Source of the DNA: Arthrobacter sp.
GTDB taxonomy: Bacteria; Actinomycetota; Actinomycetes; Actinomycetales; Micrococcaceae
Length of the DNA stretch: 22,211 bases
Direction: 5' to 3'
NCBI GenBank assembly: GCA_025464925.1
Contig: JAODMS010000095.1
Span: 1-22,211, forward strand
The notes under the pieces were generated by a model. That model saw only the letters and a program-made list of their open reading frames with translations. It had not been told where the DNA came from and did not search any database. A program made the translations under genes and the position numbers. Positions 1 to 7,270 of this stretch are shown piece by piece (position 1 is the stretch's first letter; each line of letters opens with the position of its first letter).

Positions 1-1634
1 AGAAGCTTTCCGTCCTCATTGCGAACGTGCTGCAGATGTACATTGAGGCCAACATCATCCACAGGCTGCAGGGCTACGTCCTGAACAAGAACGTTATAAA
101 GGTCAATCGCCAGCTCCGCGACGACACCGACAAGAAGCAGAACCGGCTGCCGCTGAACTACTTTGATACCCGCCAGCGCGGCGACATCCTCTCCCGCGTC
201 ACGAACGACGTCGACAACATCCAGCAGGCGCTCCAGCAGGCGTTCGCCCAGTTGGTGAACTCCGCGCTGACCGTGATCGGCATCGTGATCATGATGTTCA
301 TCGTGTCCTGGCAGCTGGCCCTGATCGCGCTCGTAGCGCTGCCGCTCTCCGGGGTGGCCGCCGGCATCATCGGCTCCCGCAGCCAGAAGCTCTTCGCCTC
401 CCAGTGGAAGAACACCGGCGAGCTTAACGGCCAGATTGAGGAGTCGTTCTCCGGACATGACCTGGTCCGCGTCTTCGGGCGCGACGCCGACATGCTGGAG
501 CGCTTCGACGAGCGGAACGAAGCCCTCTACAAGGCCAGCTTCGGCGCCCAGTTCGTCTCCGGCATGATCATGCCCGTCATGCAGTTCGTGTCCTACCTCA
601 GCTACGTGGGCATCGCCGTCGTCGGCGGCCTGCGGGTCGCTTCAGGCGGCATGAGCCTGGGCGACGCCACGGCGTTCATCCAATACTCGCGCGAGTTCAC
701 CCAGCCGCTGGGCCAGATGGCGGGCATGGCCAACATGTTGCAATCCGGCGTGGCCTCCGCGGAGCGGGTCTTTGAATTCCTTGACGCTGAGGAACAGGAC
801 GCCGAGACTGCCACCGAACACCTGCCAGCGAAGACGGACGGACATGTGGAGTTCCGGCACGTCACCTTCAGCTACTCACCGGACAAGCCCCTGATCGAGG
901 ACCTGTCCTTCACCGCTGAGCCCGGGCACACCGTGGCGATCGTCGGCCCCACCGGAGCCGGCAAGACCACCCTGGTGAACCTCGTGATGCGCTTCTACGA
1001 ACTCAACGCCGGCAGCATCACCTTGGACGGGGTCGACATCACCCAGCTGAGCCGTGCGGAACTGCGCGCCAAGGTGGGCATGGTCCTGCAGGACGCCTGG
1101 TTGTTCGGCGGCACGATCTACGACAACATCCGCTACGGCAAGCTGGACGCGACGGACGAGCAGGTGTTGGAAGCCGCGCAGGCAACGTTCGTGGACCGCT
1201 TTGTCCGGGCACTCCCGGACGGCTACAACACGGTCATCGACGAAGAAGGCAACAACGTCAGCGCAGGCGAGAAGCAGCTGATCACCATTGCCAGGGCGTT
1301 CGTGGCGAATCCCTCGCTGCTGATCCTGGACGAGGCGACGAGCTCGGTGGATACCCGCACCGAAGTGCTCGTGCAGAAGGCCATGGCGGCACTGCGCACG
1401 GAGCGCACGAGCTTTGTCATCGCCCACCGGCTCTCCACCATCCGCGACGCCGACACCATCCTCGTGATGGAGGCCGGCCGGATTGTGGAACAGGGACGGC
1501 ACGCGGAGCTGCTGGAACTCAGGGGCGCCTACCACCGCCTTTATATGTCCCAGTTTGCCGGCGAAAACGTCGACGCACCGTTTTCTGGCGTCGTGGTGGA
1601 CCCAGCGGAAGACACGACGGCGGTGCGGAGCTGA
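1..1634 (+). CDS. ABC exporter, fused membrane and ATPase domains (5' partial)
   Basis: This is the C-terminal part of an ABC half-transporter that exports a substrate across the inner membrane; the substrate is unknown. The frame is open from base 3 with no stop before the window edge, so the true start lies upstream; the GTG at 27 is internal. The first half is a type-I exporter membrane domain, with the coupling segment NYFDTRQRGDILSRVTNDVD and hydrophobic segments near 255-385 and 540-640. The ATPase half has Walker A (GPTGAGKT, 945-968), a Q-loop (VLQDAWLFGGT), signature SAGEKQ (1260-1277), Walker B with its catalytic Glu (LLILDEA, 1317-1337) and the H-loop (IAHRLST). All catalytic residues are present, so this NBD should be active. 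Such proteins often pair with a second half-transporter, which may lie just upstream. Its stop is followed closely by the thioesterase gene. Confidence 0.93.
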   Translation, partial: KLSVLIANVLQMYIEANIIHRLQGYVLNKNVIKVNRQLRDDTDKKQNRLPLNYFDTRQRGDILSRVTNDVDNIQQALQQAFAQLVNSALTVIGIVIMMFIVSWQLALIALVALPLSGVAAGIIGSRSQKLFASQWKNTGELNGQIEESFSGHDLVRVFGRDADMLERFDERNEALYKASFGAQFVSGMIMPVMQFVSYLSYVGIAVVGGLRVASGGMSLGDATAFIQYSREFTQPLGQMAGMANMLQSGVASAERVFEFLDAEEQDAETATEHLPAKTDGHVEFRHVTFSYSPDKPLIEDLSFTAEPGHTVAIVGPTGAGKTTLVNLVMRFYELNAGSITLDGVDITQLSRAELRAKVGMVLQDAWLFGGTIYDNIRYGKLDATDEQVLEAAQATFVDRFVRALPDGYNTVIDEEGNNVSAGEKQLITIARAFVANPSLLILDEATSSVDTRTEVLVQKAMAALRTERTSFVIAHRLSTIRDADTILVMEAGRIVEQGRHAELLELRGAYHRLYMSQFAGENVDAPFSGVVVDPAEDTTAVRS

Positions 1635-1675
1635 GCGCGGTCGAGCCGTCCGCCCACCAGGCTCGGCGCATAGAG

Positions 1676-2119
1676 GTGCAGGTGCCAATGCGCTGGAGCG
1701 ACATGGATGCCTACGGCCACATCAACAACGTCCAGATAGTGCGGATCCTGGAGGAGGCGCGCATCGCCGCCTTCGGGCCGCCCCGGGGGCCGGGGCTGCC
1801 CGGACTGGAACCCCCGGTGCCTCTTTTCAGCGAGGTCCCGGAGGGAACCCTGGCCTTGGTGGTGGAGCACAAGATCCGCTACGTCAGGACGCTCGAGTAC
1901 CGCAACGTGCCCGCGCTGGTCCAGCTGTGGATCGGTGCCGTCAAGGGAGCCAGTTTTGACATCCACTACCTCCTGCAGGACCCCGTGACGCGGGAGGACT
2001 GCGTCAGGGCAACAAGCCATCTGGCGTTCGTCGAGGAGGCCACCGGGAGGGTGCTGCGGCTGACCCCGGAGCAAAAGGAGCGGCTGGCGCCGTTCAGCGC
2101 CGCCCACCCGGCCCGATAG
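1676..2119 (+). CDS. Acyl-CoA thioesterase, 4HBT/hot-dog family
   Basis: A protein of about 147 residues with the hot-dog thioesterase hallmark near the N-terminus: WSDMDAYGHINN, where the Asp and the His-x-Asn-Asn surround the active site in the YbgC/4-hydroxybenzoyl-CoA thioesterase family. It probably hydrolyses an acyl-CoA or related thioester in the cytoplasm; the substrate cannot be told. Length is normal for the family. The start is uncertain. GTG at 1676 has no clear ribosome site, and the frame stays open upstream into the end of the ABC gene, so a longer form that overlaps the exporter gene, or a start at ATG 1688, is possible. It follows the ABC gene closely on the same strand and may be co-transcribed with it. 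Confidence 0.85.
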   Translation: MQVPMRWSDMDAYGHINNVQIVRILEEARIAAFGPPRGPGLPGLEPPVPLFSEVPEGTLALVVEHKIRYVRTLEYRNVPALVQLWIGAVKGASFDIHYLLQDPVTREDCVRATSHLAFVEEATGRVLRLTPEQKERLAPFSAAHPAR

Positions 2120-2182
2120 CCTCTACCTCGGTGTCCGGATCGCTCCTAGAATGGACAACCCCGGAAGTAAGGAGCTGTGGTC

Positions 2183-2440
2183 ATGGCGCACAGAAGCAAG
2201 ATGCACAACCGGAAAAAGAAATCCCTGAAGGAACTTTCGCCGAAGGCGCGGTTTGGAACCCTTGCCGCCGCCGCCGTCCAGCTGTCATTGCTGATCGCGG
2301 CCCAGCGGGATATCTCGCGCCGGCCTGCTGATGAGATCCGCGGCAGCAAGGCACTGTGGCGCGCTGCCACGCTGATTAACTTCATCGGACCGGGAGGCTA
2401 TTTCGCCTTTGGCCGGAAACGGCTTCCCGCCACGAAATAG
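2183..2440 (+). CDS. Small membrane protein, PLDc_N-like
   Basis: A protein of 85 residues with a very basic N-terminus (Lys/Arg-rich over the first 25 residues), then one or two hydrophobic segments, the second ending in INFIGPGGYFAFGRK. The pattern of a first helix, an RRPAD-type basic loop, a conserved Trp-Arg, and an INFIGP second helix resembles the short PLDc_N (phospholipase D-nuclease N-terminal) membrane domain found alone in many actinobacteria. Its function is unknown. ATG at 2183 is chosen because AAGGAG (2169-2174) stands 8 bases upstream; the in-frame GTG at 2177 lies too close to it. The next gene is convergent. Confidence 0.75.
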   Translation: MAHRSKMHNRKKKSLKELSPKARFGTLAAAAVQLSLLIAAQRDISRRPADEIRGSKALWRAATLINFIGPGGYFAFGRKRLPATK

Positions 2441-2474
2441 CGGCCAGGTAACCGCCGGCCAAGGCAACCCAGCA

Positions 2475-2813
2475 TCAACCGCTGACGGTGTCGTCCTCCC
2501 GGGCGGACATAGACAGCAGATGCTTCAGGAGAGCTTTTTCCGGCTGTTCGGGGTTGTTTGCGACATGACGGCGGAGTTTTTCGCGCACCTCCGCCTCTTC
2601 GGGACCGGTTTCGGCGAGAATCGCATCGATGATCGAGGACACCTGCCCACGCAGTGGTTCGAGATCCTGCTCGGTCTCAGGAACATGGCGGGTGGTTCGG
2701 AGGGTCTGGGGCTCGTCTTGCCCCGGACGCCGGAATTGCAGCACCTGGGGGTTGGAATACAACCTTGGGGTTGAGATACTTGGCTGGTCATTCGACGTCA
2801 GCAAGCGTGGCAT
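2475..2813 (-). CDS. Hypothetical protein (112 aa), divergent from TetR gene
   Basis: I do not recognise this protein. It has a polar, probably disordered N-terminal half (many Pro, Ser, Gln, Arg up to about residue 45) and a charged, likely helical C-terminal half containing EEAEVREKLRRHVANNPEQP. It shows no signal peptide, membrane segment or cysteine. A GGGAGAG ribosome site (reverse strand, about 2820-2826) precedes the ATG by 6-7 bases, which supports a real gene. It is transcribed away from the TetR gene with about 120 bases between the two starts, an arrangement in which the regulator often controls its neighbour. A 16-base imperfect dyad lies in that gap. Confidence 0.6.
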   Translation of the reverse strand: MPRLLTSNDQPSISTPRLYSNPQVLQFRRPGQDEPQTLRTTRHVPETEQDLEPLRGQVSSIIDAILAETGPEEAEVREKLRRHVANNPEQPEKALLKHLLSMSAREDDTVSG

Positions 2814-2842
2814 CTTGCACTCTCCCGTAGCTCTTGTAGCAC

Positions 2843-2858
2843 CGGTTGGTACTAGCCG
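2843..2858. promoter_or_regulatory. Imperfect dyad, candidate TetR operator
   Basis: The 16-base element CGGTTGGTACTAGCCG pairs at 6 of 8 symmetric positions. It lies in the intergenic region between the divergent 112-residue gene and the TetR gene, 29 bases upstream of the former's start. The position and size fit a TetR-type operator. That it binds the neighbouring regulator is inference only. Confidence 0.35.
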
Positions 2859-2936
2859 AATAGAGTCCTAATCCCCAGAATCAGCATAGTATCCCAGTCA
2901 GACCACTCTGTCTCCTTTAGCGGTAAGATATTTTTA

Positions 2937-3566
2937 ATGTCTCTTTCAACGAGTCCCCACCCCGTAGCGTCCGTACCGCCCGCCGTGGCGGACGGCGGTG
3001 TTGCCGTGGCGTCCGGTGTCCGGGAGCGAATCCTGACTGTCGCCTATGAGCTGTTCGCCCGTCGCGGAGTCCGAGACGTTGGTGTCAATGAACTGATCAG
3101 TCGTTCCGGAGTGGCCAAGGCGAGTTTCTATCGACACTTCGCCTCAAAGGACGACCTCGTGCTGGCCTTCTTGGAGCGTAGGGACCGGCAATGGACAGTG
3201 GATGCCATAGTTTCCGAAGCGAGGCGCAAGGGCAGCACCCCGGAGGAACAGCTGCTGGCCATTTTCGACGTCTTCGCTGAATGGTTTGCGCGTGATGACT
3301 TCGAAGCCTGCTCCTTCATCAACATTCTGCTCGAAATGGGGCCGGAGCACCCGCTCGGTCTGGCCAGCATCGATTACCTCGCTAAAATCCGCGGCCACGT
3401 GCAGCAGCTTGCCGACGAGGCGGGGCTGAAAGACACAGAGAACTTCTCCCGGTCATGGCACATCCTGATGAAAGGTTCGATCGTCTCCGCCGCCGAGGGA
3501 GACCGTGCCGCCGCTGGCCGCGCCCGCCAATTGGCCGGCTGGCTGATTGACCATCACCGGGCATAA
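2937..3566 (+). CDS. TetR/AcrR family transcriptional regulator
   Basis: A 209-residue repressor-type protein. The N-terminal TetR DNA-binding domain spans roughly residues 27-80, including the helix-turn-helix VNELISRSGVAKASFYRHF and the usual following SKDDLV. The rest is a helical ligand-binding domain that contains ACSFINILLEMG, a stretch typical of the YcdC/AcrR-like branch. The ligand is unknown. The first 25 residues (Pro, Val, Ala-rich) are extra to the domain. ATG at 2937 has no ribosome site; a TAAGAT -10-like element at 2924-2929 lies 7 bases before it, so the mRNA may be leaderless. An internal GTG start is an alternative. The gene converges on the vsr gene with only 8 bases between the stops. 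Confidence 0.9.
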   Translation: MSLSTSPHPVASVPPAVADGGVAVASGVRERILTVAYELFARRGVRDVGVNELISRSGVAKASFYRHFASKDDLVLAFLERRDRQWTVDAIVSEARRKGSTPEEQLLAIFDVFAEWFARDDFEACSFINILLEMGPEHPLGLASIDYLAKIRGHVQQLADEAGLKDTENFSRSWHILMKGSIVSAAEGDRAAAGRARQLAGWLIDHHRA

Positions 3567-3574
3567 ACCACCAC

Positions 3575-4015
3575 TCAGGCGGAAAGTTTCCCACCTCCCA
3601 GCAGGAAAGCGTCCAGTTGTTGCTCCAACGCTGACAGATCCTTGAGTTCGCATTCCCAGAGGGTGAGCACCTGCCATCCTGCATTTTCGAGCTGGCGGTG
3701 CTGCTCTGCGTCGCGGCTGCGAGTGCGCGTGCGCTTGGTTTCCCAAAACTCGGCATTGGCCTTAGGCGCATGCCGCCCCACCCGGCAGTCGTGGAAATGC
3801 CAGAAACAGCCGTTGACGAAGATAACTTTGTGGCGGCTCGCGAACACGAGATCCGGACTTCCGGGGAGCCGCCCGCCGCGGGCGGTGCCGTGCAGTCGGT
3901 AACGGTAGCCCTTGGCGTGGAGCAGCTTCCGCACCAGCAGCTCAGGCTTGGTGTTCTTCCCTCTGATGCGGGACATATTCCAGCTTCGCCGCTCGGGTGT
4001 CAGCTTGTCCGCCAT
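3575..4015 (-). CDS. vsr: Very short patch repair (Vsr) endonuclease
   Basis: A 146-residue protein of normal Vsr length. Family marks are MSRIRGKNTKPE at the N-terminus, GSPDLVF carrying the catalytic Asp, the zinc/active-site stretch NGCFWHFHDC, and the C-terminal LTLWECEL. Vsr nicks DNA beside T:G mismatches that arise when 5-methylcytosine deaminates, and so starts short-patch repair. It normally sits next to a cytosine-5 methyltransferase gene, but none is present in the window, so it is an orphan here. There is no ribosome site before the ATG; TAGACT about 6 bases upstream on the reverse strand could be a -10 element of a leaderless transcript. Identification is firm; the partner methylase is unknown. 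Confidence 0.92.
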   Translation of the reverse strand: MADKLTPERRSWNMSRIRGKNTKPELLVRKLLHAKGYRYRLHGTARGGRLPGSPDLVFASRHKVIFVNGCFWHFHDCRVGRHAPKANAEFWETKRTRTRSRDAEQHRQLENAGWQVLTLWECELKDLSALEQQLDAFLLGGGKLSA

Positions 4016-4117
4016 CGCTTAAGTCTAGGGGCTTGAGGAGGGCGGCTGCCGGTCTTCGGGTGCCGGCGCCGACCCAGGCTGGAAGCCGCATCCTCCGGAT
4101 CAGCTTGCACCTGTGGA

Positions 4118-4149
4118 TAACCGCGACGTCCAAAATGTGACGTCGGTTA
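4118..4149. repeat. Inverted repeat with two GACGTC cores
   Basis: The left arm TAACCGCGACGTC (4118-4130) and the right arm GACGTCGGTTA (4139-4149) are reverse complements apart from a two-base bulge. Each arm ends in the palindrome GACGTC, and 8 bases separate the arms. It lies about 60 bases upstream of the DUF6318 lipoprotein gene, in the 191-base gap after vsr. It may be an operator or a hairpin; no function is known to me. Confidence 0.45.
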
Positions 4150-4206
4150 CCCTTAAGCATTGTTTGGACACAGGCGTCTTGATTTTCATCGGGGGAGTAG
4201 CTGACC

Positions 4207-4863
4207 ATGACATCTCGCACTTCGATTTCCGCACGCTGGCGTGCCCGTGCGGCCGTGGTGATCATGGCGTCCCTGATTTCGCTTACCGCCTGCACGGGCG
4301 GGGGAACTACTCCCGCCGGATCGCAGCCTCCAGAATCTCCGAGCCCGTCGGTGACGCCCACTCCAATCGCAACGCCGACGCCATCAGCTAGCTACAAACC
4401 GGCCGATGCCTCAGGCAGGGCTCAAAACGTCCCCGTTCCGGTGCTGCCCGAGGAAGCGAAAGCGGAGACGAAGGAAGGCGCGATTGCGTTTGCCAAGCAC
4501 TGGTACGCTCTCCTGAACTACGCGTATCAAACCGGTGAGTTCCGACCGATGGATGACGTCACAGATCCTTCATGTCGACTGTGTAGCAAAGTGCGCCCAG
4601 GCATTCTGGAGTGGAATTCGGAGGGGCGCTGGATCGCCGGAGGGCTGGTCCAGGCCAAGGGAGCCTTCACCGAGTTCGTTAAAACTAATCAAGGCAGCTA
4701 CCAAGTAACCACTCAACTGGAGCAGTCTTCCGGGTTCCTATATCGAGCTGATTCAAGCGTCGAGAAGTCCGTACCGCCATCACAGATGCTTGCAGATATT
4801 ATGACGATTCGATTTGCGGACGGCCATTGGAAAGCGATCGACGTAGACCGGCTTAGTGCATGA
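4207..4863 (+). CDS. DUF6318 family lipoprotein
   Basis: A 218-residue exported lipoprotein. It has a basic N-terminus, a hydrophobic core and the lipobox LTAC with the lipidated Cys at residue 29. A Pro/Thr/Ser-rich spacer (about 30-65) leads to a globular domain with the DUF6318 hallmark: an alternating aromatic stretch HWYALLNYAYQTGEFRPM followed by paired cysteines (CRLC). It probably sits on the outer face of the membrane; its role is unknown. GGGGGAG (4191-4197) lies 9 bases before the ATG. Its stop overlaps the start of the PKD gene in ATGA (4860-4863), so the two are translationally coupled. Base composition is low for the window: 28 G+C in the 60 bases from 4681, by hand count, against 41 in the 60 bases from 6181. 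Confidence 0.88.
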   Translation: MTSRTSISARWRARAAVVIMASLISLTACTGGGTTPAGSQPPESPSPSVTPTPIATPTPSASYKPADASGRAQNVPVPVLPEEAKAETKEGAIAFAKHWYALLNYAYQTGEFRPMDDVTDPSCRLCSKVRPGILEWNSEGRWIAGGLVQAKGAFTEFVKTNQGSYQVTTQLEQSSGFLYRADSSVEKSVPPSQMLADIMTIRFADGHWKAIDVDRLSA

Positions 4864-5786
4864 ACCACCGACATACTTCAGTCCAAGGGCTCTGGGTTGC
4901 CTTGAATGTGTTCGCGGTGGTCGCCTTTATTTCGGTTTCTACAAGCTCGGCAGCAAAGGCGGAGGCTTCAGACGTCTTCTGGAACACAGCTGGTTTGGGC
5001 GTGTGGAGGTACGACCCCGCTCAGAAGGTCTGGGTGGATACGCCGAATTCTGTACTGAAGAGCCCATTCGAGTACAGGTTCGACTACCTCTGTTTGGTTA
5101 ACAACAATGACTTCGACCTTGCGTGTCTTGCAGCAGCGACTGAATGTGCTCAGGGACCCAACGGTCGCCCGGTTCGATGGTGGTGGAAGCTAGTTGTTGC
5201 GGGGCCGACTGACTGGAGCCGCATAGTTCCGGACCGCTGTGTCTATTTGGAAAAACCTGACGATGTGCTGGGCAGAATTGCCGCGCAGATACAGACAAAA
5301 TTCGAGCAGTTACCGGTCGACGCTGGCAACTCTGTTATGCAGCCGAGTCCGCATACATTGAAGGGCGCAGAGACAAACTTCTACGCCGAGGCAGCGGACC
5401 AGACATTCAATGTGGATATGCTCGGTCAAGATGTCTCCATCGTTGCCAAGCCAGTCCAATACACGTGGAGCTATGGCGACGGGTCTTCGCTCGGCCCCCA
5501 GACCGCGGCGGGCGGGCCGCTTCCTCAGGATCGTTGGGGCGAAAAGACTCTCACCAGCCACGTTTACACCCAGACCGGCGACTTTCCCGTCGTGTTGACG
5601 ACCCATTTCCAGGGAACGTACTCCGTCAACGGCGGGCCGCCACTGCCCATTCCGGGCCAAGGCCAGTTCAGCTCGCCGCCGCAGACCGTCAGTGTCTGGC
5701 GCTCGATTACGCGCAACTACGCCGACGACTGCCTTCAAAATCCGCAGGGTCAAGGTTGTCCCGGCGTCGCGCCGCCCGTTCCGTAG
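4860..5786 (+). CDS. Secreted PKD-domain protein
   Basis: A 308-residue exported protein. The signal peptide runs to about residue 36 (cleavage likely after AKAEA). A middle region of about 150 residues with several cysteines is unrecognised. A PKD-like beta domain follows at about 200-270, marked by YTWSYGDGSSLG and later SHVYTQTGDFPVVLTT. The tail is Pro/Gly-rich with two Cys. PKD folds usually mediate binding at the cell surface. The start overlaps the stop of the DUF6318 gene by ATGA, so the two products are probably made together and may act together outside the cell. Codon composition is lower in GC than in the neighbouring genes. The partner relation is inference. Confidence 0.85.
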   Translation: MNHRHTSVQGLWVALNVFAVVAFISVSTSSAAKAEASDVFWNTAGLGVWRYDPAQKVWVDTPNSVLKSPFEYRFDYLCLVNNNDFDLACLAAATECAQGPNGRPVRWWWKLVVAGPTDWSRIVPDRCVYLEKPDDVLGRIAAQIQTKFEQLPVDAGNSVMQPSPHTLKGAETNFYAEAADQTFNVDMLGQDVSIVAKPVQYTWSYGDGSSLGPQTAAGGPLPQDRWGEKTLTSHVYTQTGDFPVVLTTHFQGTYSVNGGPPLPIPGQGQFSSPPQTVSVWRSITRNYADDCLQNPQGQGCPGVAPPVP

Positions 5787-5961
5787 AGCTGAGCCGTTGG
5801 GTCGCATATGAGAGCTCGCTGGCCCGCGACTTGGCGCCCACGGCTGCTGTACATGCGGGAGATCATCGCCCCACCTAGTGATTCGCGCCTCATCCGGAAT
5901 AGTTGCAGACGCCCCGCAGTTGAACAGAGTGAATCAAAATCTGCTTTGAAAGGAACTGCGC

Positions 5962-7032
5962 ATGCTGTTTTCCCCTTTGACTCTCGGCGAACTTGAACTG
6001 CCCAACCGTCTTGTGATGGCACCGCTGACCCGCGTCCGCTCGGGTAAAGAGGGCATTCCGGGTCCGCTGGTGGTGGAGTACTACCGCCAGCGCGCTTCGC
6101 TCGGACTCATCGTCAGCGAGGGAACCTACCCCAGCCACGCCGGCCAGGGCTTCCCCGGCCAGCCCGGCCTCGTGACCAAGGAGCAGCTTGAAGGCTGGGC
6201 CAACGTCACCTCCGCCGTCCACGCCGAAGGCGGCAGGATCTTCGCCCAGGTGATGCACGCGGGCCGGGTAACCCATGAGGCCACCACCGGCGGCCATGAG
6301 GTCGTCGGCCCCAGCGCTATCGCAATCAAGGGCGAAACCCGCACCTACGAGGGCAAGAAGCCGCTCCCGGTGCCGCACGCACTGACCACCGCAGAACTGC
6401 CGGGCATCATCCAGGAGTTCGTCCAGGCATCAATTAATGCCATCGGCGCAGGGTTCGACGGCGTTGAGGTGCACTCCGCCAACGGCTATCTGCTCCACGA
6501 GTTCCTTTCGCCGACTTCCAACCAACGCGACGACATCTACGGCGGCTCGCCGGAGAACCGGGCTCGTTTTGTCATCGAAGTTGTAAAAGCCGTAGTGGAC
6601 GCCGTCGGCGCCGACCGCGTGGGCATCCGCATCTCCCCGGAGCACAACATCCAGGATGCGTTCGAACTGGACGCGGCAGACGTCCGCGAGACCTACGGCA
6701 CCCTGGTGGATGCTTTGGCGCCGTTGAAACTGGCCTACCTGAGCGTCCTCCACAATGAGTCCACGAGCGAACTGGTCCAGGACCTGCGCGCCCGATTCGC
6801 GGGAACCTTCATGCTGAATACCGGCTTCGGCGTGGTCACGACTCGGGAGGAGGCCACCGCGATTCTTGCGGACGGCCACGCCGACGCGGTCGTCGTCGGA
6901 CGCCCCGCGATCGCCAACCCGGACCTGGTCCGCCGCTGGCGCGAAGGGCTGCCGGTCAACGAGCCGGACGCGGCTACGTTCTACAGCGAGGGCGCAAAGG
7001 GCTACACCGACTACCCGGCTTACCAGAACTAG
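5962..7032 (+). CDS. Old Yellow Enzyme family NADH:flavin oxidoreductase
   Basis: A 356-residue FMN enzyme of the OYE/NemA type that reduces activated C=C bonds (enals, enones, nitro compounds) with NAD(P)H. The N-terminus LFSPLTLGELELPNRLVMAP and Thr23 are typical. The substrate-anchoring pair and the proton donor are present as His171, Asn174 and Tyr176 in HSANGYLLHEFLSP. Phosphate-binding strands (LNTGFG; DAVVVGRPAIANPDLV) lie near the C-terminus. Full length. AAAGGA (5949-5954) is 7 bases before the ATG. The 175 bases between it and the PKD gene show no clear promoter or terminator. A strong hairpin follows at 7077-7117. It appears to be a single-gene unit; the physiological substrate is unknown. 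Confidence 0.95.
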   Translation: MLFSPLTLGELELPNRLVMAPLTRVRSGKEGIPGPLVVEYYRQRASLGLIVSEGTYPSHAGQGFPGQPGLVTKEQLEGWANVTSAVHAEGGRIFAQVMHAGRVTHEATTGGHEVVGPSAIAIKGETRTYEGKKPLPVPHALTTAELPGIIQEFVQASINAIGAGFDGVEVHSANGYLLHEFLSPTSNQRDDIYGGSPENRARFVIEVVKAVVDAVGADRVGIRISPEHNIQDAFELDAADVRETYGTLVDALAPLKLAYLSVLHNESTSELVQDLRARFAGTFMLNTGFGVVTTREEATAILADGHADAVVVGRPAIANPDLVRRWREGLPVNEPDAATFYSEGAKGYTDYPAYQN

Positions 7033-7054
7033 GCCCGGCAGCAGCACCCTTACC

Positions 7055-7198
7055 GCTGGACATGTCCAGCTGCAGCCGCGAGCAGTGGGCAGGACTCCAT
7101 CCTGTCCACTGCTCGCGTTTAACGATGGGCAGGTCCCGCGCTGGACCGAGCTAGAAATGGGCATGTCCCGGCGACGCGAGCCCAGACGAGTCGCCGGG
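7055..7198. repeat. Array of four consecutive stem-loops, REP-like
   Basis: Four inverted repeats follow each other. They are the perfect 16-base palindrome GCTGGACATGTCCAGC (7055-7070), a long hairpin (7077-7117), GGTCC/GGACC (7132-7136 with 7143-7147), and CCCGGCGAC/GTCGCCGGG (7167-7175 with 7190-7198). Related cores recur: GGACATGTCC at 7058, GGGCAGGTCCC at 7127 and GGGCATGTCCC at 7159. It lies in the non-coding gap between the OYE and GntR genes. It resembles clustered REP/BIME elements; that it recurs elsewhere in the genome is inference. Confidence 0.6.
7077..7117 (+). terminator. Strong hairpin, probable terminator of the OYE gene
   Basis: Two 18-base arms (7077-7094 and 7100-7117) pair with a single mismatch around the five-base loop CTCCA. 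Only a short T run (GTTTAA) follows. The stem begins 45 bases after the OYE stop codon. It fits an actinobacterial terminator with a weak U tract, and is also part of the stem-loop array. Confidence 0.6.
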
Positions 7199-7205
7199 TG
7201 GAGCC

Positions 7206-7235
7206 TTGACGTCCGCCGGCGGAGGGCTGGATAAG
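7206..7235 (+). promoter_or_regulatory. Candidate promoter of the gntR gene
   Basis: TTGACG (7206-7211) and GATAAG (7230-7235) are separated by 18 bases. The start of transcription would fall near 7242, which puts the palindromic operator at 7254-7263 just downstream, where a bound repressor would block its own transcription. Inferred by eye. Confidence 0.4.
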
Positions 7236-7253
7236 GAACTCCGCTACAGCCGG

Positions 7254-7263
7254 TCCTATAGGA
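7254..7263. promoter_or_regulatory. Palindrome TCCTATAGGA, operator 1 (gntR leader)
   Basis: A perfect 10-base palindrome immediately upstream of the GntR coding region. Its AGGA half also serves as the likely ribosome site for ATG 7271 (7 bases). Binding here could block both transcription and translation of the regulator gene, which implies autoregulation. The same sequence recurs at 8214 and, with one change, at 8054. Confidence 0.6.
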
Positions 7264-7270
7264 TTTGAAG

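Noticed and set aside
2131..2331. A forward frame overlapping the small membrane protein
   Set aside because: The overlapping frame from 2183 has a good ribosome site and a recognisable membrane domain; this one has neither.
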